Positions 7,855-10,260 of a stretch of 10,260 nucleotides of DNA are shown one piece after another. The stretch's first letter is position 1. Each line of letters opens with the position of its first letter. The DNA lies in NCBI GenBank assembly GCA_009924885.1, contig RFQS01000063.1, positions 1 through 10,260 on the forward strand, read 5' to 3'. The position numbers and the translations under genes are program-made. The notes beneath the pieces were generated by a model. It searched no databases. It saw only the letters and a program-made list of their open reading frames with translations, and was not told the origin of the DNA. The stretch is from Pseudomonadota bacterium. Its GTDB lineage: Bacteria; Cyanobacteriota; Vampirovibrionia; LMEP-6097.

Positions 7855-7887
7855 GTTTCTGTAAATTTCTCTTAAGGTATTTCCTTG

Positions 7888-7903
7888 TTTACTAATAAGT
7901 AAA
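7888..7903. repeat. Short palindrome in the mod / small-gene divergent spacer
   Basis: TTTACT (7888-7893) and AGTAAA (7898-7903) are perfect 6-base inverted arms around AATA. The palindrome sits 34-49 bases upstream of mod on one side and about 64 bases before the ATG of the small membrane gene on the other. This is where an operator for a divergent promoter pair would lie. No convincing -35/-10 pair could be assigned. It could equally be chance in AT-rich DNA. Confidence 0.35.
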
Positions 7904-7966
7904 TTTTATCAGTTGGGGAAAAACGACCCCTTAAATTTTTTATCAGGATTTGCGAAGCTTTTATCT

Positions 7967-8209
7967 ATGAGGCTTACTAAAGAATCGCTTAAATATCGTG
8001 CAGAGGCTCTTAGATATATAGCCTTTGCCTTTATGAGTCCTTTCTCTATGACAGTTTTTTTGATTCTAACGGATTATGATCAGAGCCTATTAAAAATTAA
8101 ACCACTGTTATTTATTTTTAGCTGTATATTACTAGTAATAGGTCTTATTTTTCTATTGAGAGGAATAGAGATTCTGGAAACGAATTTTGATTTGAAAAAG
8201 GATGATTAA
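7967..8209 (+). CDS. Small two-helix membrane protein, unknown function
   Basis: The start chosen is ATG 7967 (80 aa), with a weak GAAG about 9 bases upstream. The frame is open further upstream, and a TTG at 7913 would give 98 aa. The ATG product begins with a basic amphipathic stretch (MRLTKESLKYRAEALR), followed by two hydrophobic segments at about residues 17-36 and 46-66. Each is long enough to span a membrane, and a short DYDQSLLKIK loop joins them. The tail is acidic and basic (ETNFDLKKDD). It is divergent from mod across a 112-base spacer and is followed after 3 bases by another tiny membrane ORF. No family is recognised. Small membrane proteins beside nuclease systems can be effectors, but nothing in the sequence proves that. 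The call rests on the hydrophobic periodicity and the coupled downstream ORF. Confidence 0.6.
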   Translation: MRLTKESLKYRAEALRYIAFAFMSPFSMTVFLILTDYDQSLLKIKPLLFIFSCILLVIGLIFLLRGIEILETNFDLKKDD

Positions 8210-8212
8210 AAA

Positions 8213-8353
8213 ATGATAGGCACTCTTACAGATAAAGAAATCACTTTAATATTTGGCATGATTTTCTTCATAGCTAGTTTTTATTACCTTTATCGAAAAT
8301 TAGATGTAACTCAAGAAGATATAGATAAAAGCAGAAAAAGCTTGAAGGAATGA
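8213..8353 (+). CDS. 46-aa single-pass membrane microprotein, unknown function
   Basis: ATG 8213 to TGA 8351-8353 encodes MIGTLTDKEITLIF, then GMIFFIASFYYLYRK, then a hydrophilic charged tail ending KSLKE. One transmembrane segment (about residues 10-28) is followed by a basic YRK stop-transfer and a Lys/Asp/Glu-rich tail, suggesting an N-out, C-in small membrane protein. The start is 3 bases after the stop of the preceding small gene. AAAGGA ends about 10 bases before the ATG, a better ribosome site than most in this window. Translational coupling with the upstream membrane protein is likely. The tail ends 35 bases before the convergent 3' end of the helicase remnant. No family is recognised. 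The main doubt is its length. Confidence 0.5.
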   Translation: MIGTLTDKEITLIFGMIFFIASFYYLYRKLDVTQEDIDKSRKSLKE

Positions 8354-8388
8354 GATACTGAACTAGCAGTTTCAATGAGTCTTTTAAC

Positions 8389-10203
8389 TTATATCAAAGT
8401 CCATTTAATACGAAAGACAGTCTCAAGCGATATTTTAGCTTTTAATTTTTGTTCGGTCATAGAAATTAAATTTTCCTTTTCGATGTCTATTGCGTCTTGT
8501 AAATCATAAAGCTTGAAACGTAGATCTTTACGCTTTTTTTCCAAATCTTTTGCTTTGCGTTGTAAATTCAGCTTAGCTTCCAGTGATATTTGTTGAATAG
8601 CTTCTTTTTTAGTTTGCTTTATCTCTAGTTCTAATTCTTTGAGTTTAACTTCAATAGAGAGCTTTTTATCATCGGCCCATCTTTCTAGTCTTTCTATTTC
8701 TTCATCAAAAACTTGAGCATTTCGTTGTTCATTGTTTGCGATATAGAAATCTTTAGATAGATTTATTGCAAGGCTTAATTTTTCTAGGGAAGAGTTGGGT
8801 ATTTGATTTAAATCTTCTTCAACATTAGCTTCTAAAGAAAATAAGCGATGTATCTCTTCTTCTGAAAGGCTTTCGCCAGCATTAGTGTGTCCAGCTAGAA
8901 GTAAAATCTCTTCATCATCATAAGCATGCATTTTTAGTAATTCCACACTTAGATAACCAGATTTACCAATAAATTTTTTTAGAATGGATATCTTAATCTG
9001 TGATTTAGAGTAATTAAATTCTACAGACCCTTCTCTAGAATCGAGTTTTAAAGCTCGATTGATAATCTCTTTAGCCAGTGGGTGTCTAGACCTGTAAATA
9101 TTGTGATTGGCATTTTCACGTCCGATCATACTATAAGGTCCTAGATTGAGATTTATTTGAGGAAAAGGATTCTCTGTAAGTGTAAACTCCAGAGCTGTGT
9201 TATTGAAGACAGCTTTATCGGATAGGTAGTATTTAGTTAAGTCCCAGAGCCATTTATGATATTTAGTTATTAAATTTTCTGTTTTACTTTTACTAATTTT
9301 TAGTTTTTCACGTACTTCTTCGTCAAAGTTTTCTAAAAGCTTTTGTTTAGCAGATTTGAAACTTTCATCTATAGATGATTCAAACTCACTTTGTAGCTCA
9401 TCGAAAGCCTTATTAATTTCTTCAGGATTTCTGCAAGTTTGATAAATATCTGCGATTCTTTTCTCAAAATCAATCCCAGAGCTAATAGCACCGAGTACTT
9501 CATCACTAGCACCGAAGATACCCTCAAAAAGTTTGAATTTATTGTTTAATAGTTCGTAAACCCTTTGGTCAGCAGCATTTTTTTTATTTAAAAAATTAAT
9601 TACCACTACGTCAAACTTTTGTCCATATCGATGACAGCGTCCGATTCTCTGCTCTATTCTCTGAGGATTCCAAGGCAAATCATAGTTGATGACTAGTGAG
9701 CAAAATTGTAGGTTTATTCCTTCCGCAGCGGCTTCGGTTGCAATCATAATATCAGCCTCCTCTTTGAAATAATCCACAAGAGCCTGTCTCATGTTAGCTG
9801 TTTTTGATTCAGAGACTTTATCTGTTCCTCTATATTTTTCAATCCAATTTTTATAAATCTCTCTGGATTTTTCATCGTTATTAGAGCCATTAAATAAAAC
9901 AACTTTATTTTGATGGTTACTTGTAGAGAGAATTTTATAAATATAATTCTGTGTTTTGGTTGATTCTGTAAAAATAATTGCTTTAGGACTTGCTTTTAGC
10001 TCTTTAGCTTTTTGAAAACCCTGTGATAGAGCGGTTAATAGTTTTTCACCCTTCGAGTTTTTTTCTATACTATTTGCTAATTCATAGAAATTACGTAGAA
10101 GTCTAATCTCAGATTGAATTTCTAGTAGCTCAGCTTCATTATAGAATTTCGTTTCATCTGTTTCTTGATTTTCAGCAGAGCAGTCATCATTCAGCAAAAA
10201 TTC
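8389..10203 (-). pseudogene. SNF2-family helicase, C-terminal part only (truncated)
   Basis: The frame is open from the stop at 10204-10206 down to TAA 8389. The only start-like codon near the 5' end is TTG 10197 (602 aa); the next Met is residue 136, inside the helicase core. Residues 70-215 form a complete helicase C-terminal lobe: KAIIFTEST, VVLFNGS, DIMIATEAAAEGINLQF, VINYDLPWNPQ and motif VI QRIGRCHRYGQ (183-193). Family-typical GIFGASDEVLGAISSGIDFEKRI and LLENFDEEV follow. A Glu/Lys-rich coiled coil occupies about 495-590. Full-length relatives of this SNF2/HepA-like group are around 1000 aa and carry the Walker A/DEAH lobe first. That lobe is absent here, and all three minus-strand frames are stopped within the last 63 bases, so this is a rearranged remnant without ATPase capacity. 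A short separate product from the TTG (AGGA 5-6 bases upstream) is possible but unlikely to be a working helicase. Similar helicases often accompany mod/res genes. Confidence 0.8.
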
Positions 10204-10206
10204 CTA

Positions 10207-10260
10207 AAGAAAATCTAAAGGAAGGTAGTGGAGTATTAGCTAGGTTTAGGTATTAAGGAG
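10207..10260. other. Unassigned edge sequence beyond the helicase truncation
   Basis: On the minus strand this stretch has stops in each frame (10246-10248 and 10240-10242 in the helicase frame, others in the two remaining frames). It does not continue the SNF2 protein. On the plus strand one frame reads through to TAA at about 10254, but it lies antisense to the helicase further left and may be fortuitous. It could be the end of an inserted or rearranged element; too little is visible to name it. Confidence 0.4.

Noticed and set aside
7914..7930. GGGG/CCCC hairpin followed by TTAAATTTTTT as an intrinsic terminator or attenuator on the plus strand
   Set aside because: The stem is only four pairs with an 8-base loop, and the T run does not follow directly. 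Kept only as a remark in the divergent-spacer finding.
8354..8388. Possible bidirectional terminator between the 46-aa ORF and the helicase remnant (TGAACT-AGC-AGTTTCA)
   Set aside because: The stem is only about 6 pairs with a bulge and there is no proper U tract on either side; too weak to list as a terminator.
1924..10203. DISARM or BREX system
   Set aside because: An SNF2 helicase and an adenine methyltransferase are present, but there is no DUF1998 (DrmB), PLD nuclease, PglZ or BrxC-type ATPase. Mod plus Res with an intact PD-(D/E)XK site fits Type III restriction-modification instead.
10140..10256. Plus-strand reading frame running to TAA near 10254 as the end of an inserted gene
   Set aside because: Most of it is antisense to the helicase remnant, and the novel part is too short to identify; mentioned only as edge sequence.

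Overview
The window comes from a low-GC bacterium (roughly one third G+C by eye) with strongly A/T-biased third codon positions and mostly weak Shine-Dalgarno sequences. A Sec-type signal peptide and the mix of DUF4143 ATPase, restriction-modification and AlbA_2 genes fit a host-associated or otherwise AT-rich proteobacterium-like genome. Nothing here fixes the taxon. No tRNA, rRNA, CRISPR array or complete insertion sequence is visible.

Left part (1-1767). On the plus strand are the 3' end of a DUF4143-type ATP-binding protein (cut by the window edge) and a small exported protein with a glycine-rich hydrophobic core. Convergent to them, on the minus strand, is a stand-alone class IV aminotransferase resembling aminodeoxychorismate lyase (PabC, folate/PABA synthesis). 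Its stop overlaps the end of the exported-protein gene by 14 bases. The 156-base spacer 1768-1923 carries five near-identical copies of an 11-base GC-rich unit in two clusters, around an AT-rich palindrome.

Centre (1924-7854, minus strand). A tight three-gene operon reads mod (beta-class N6-adenine DNA methyltransferase), res (superfamily-2 helicase with a C-terminal PD-(D/E)XK nuclease) and a third gene encoding AlbA_2 plus a GHKL-type ATPase domain. The gaps are 5 bases and 1 base. Mod and Res together are a Type III restriction-modification system: Mod methylates one adenine in an asymmetric site, and the Mod-Res complex translocates or slides and cleaves unmodified DNA. The third gene's translational linkage suggests an accessory or regulatory role, which is an inference.

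Right part (7855-10260). Two very small membrane-protein genes (80 and 46 aa) are divergent from mod on the plus strand. Convergent to them is the C-terminal part (up to 602 codons) of a large SNF2-type helicase. Its N-terminal ATPase half is missing: all three minus-strand frames carry stops within the last 63 bases, so the gene is truncated by a rearrangement near 10204 rather than simply frameshifted. The region reads as a defence island in which an SNF2 helicase once accompanied the Type III system and has partly decayed.
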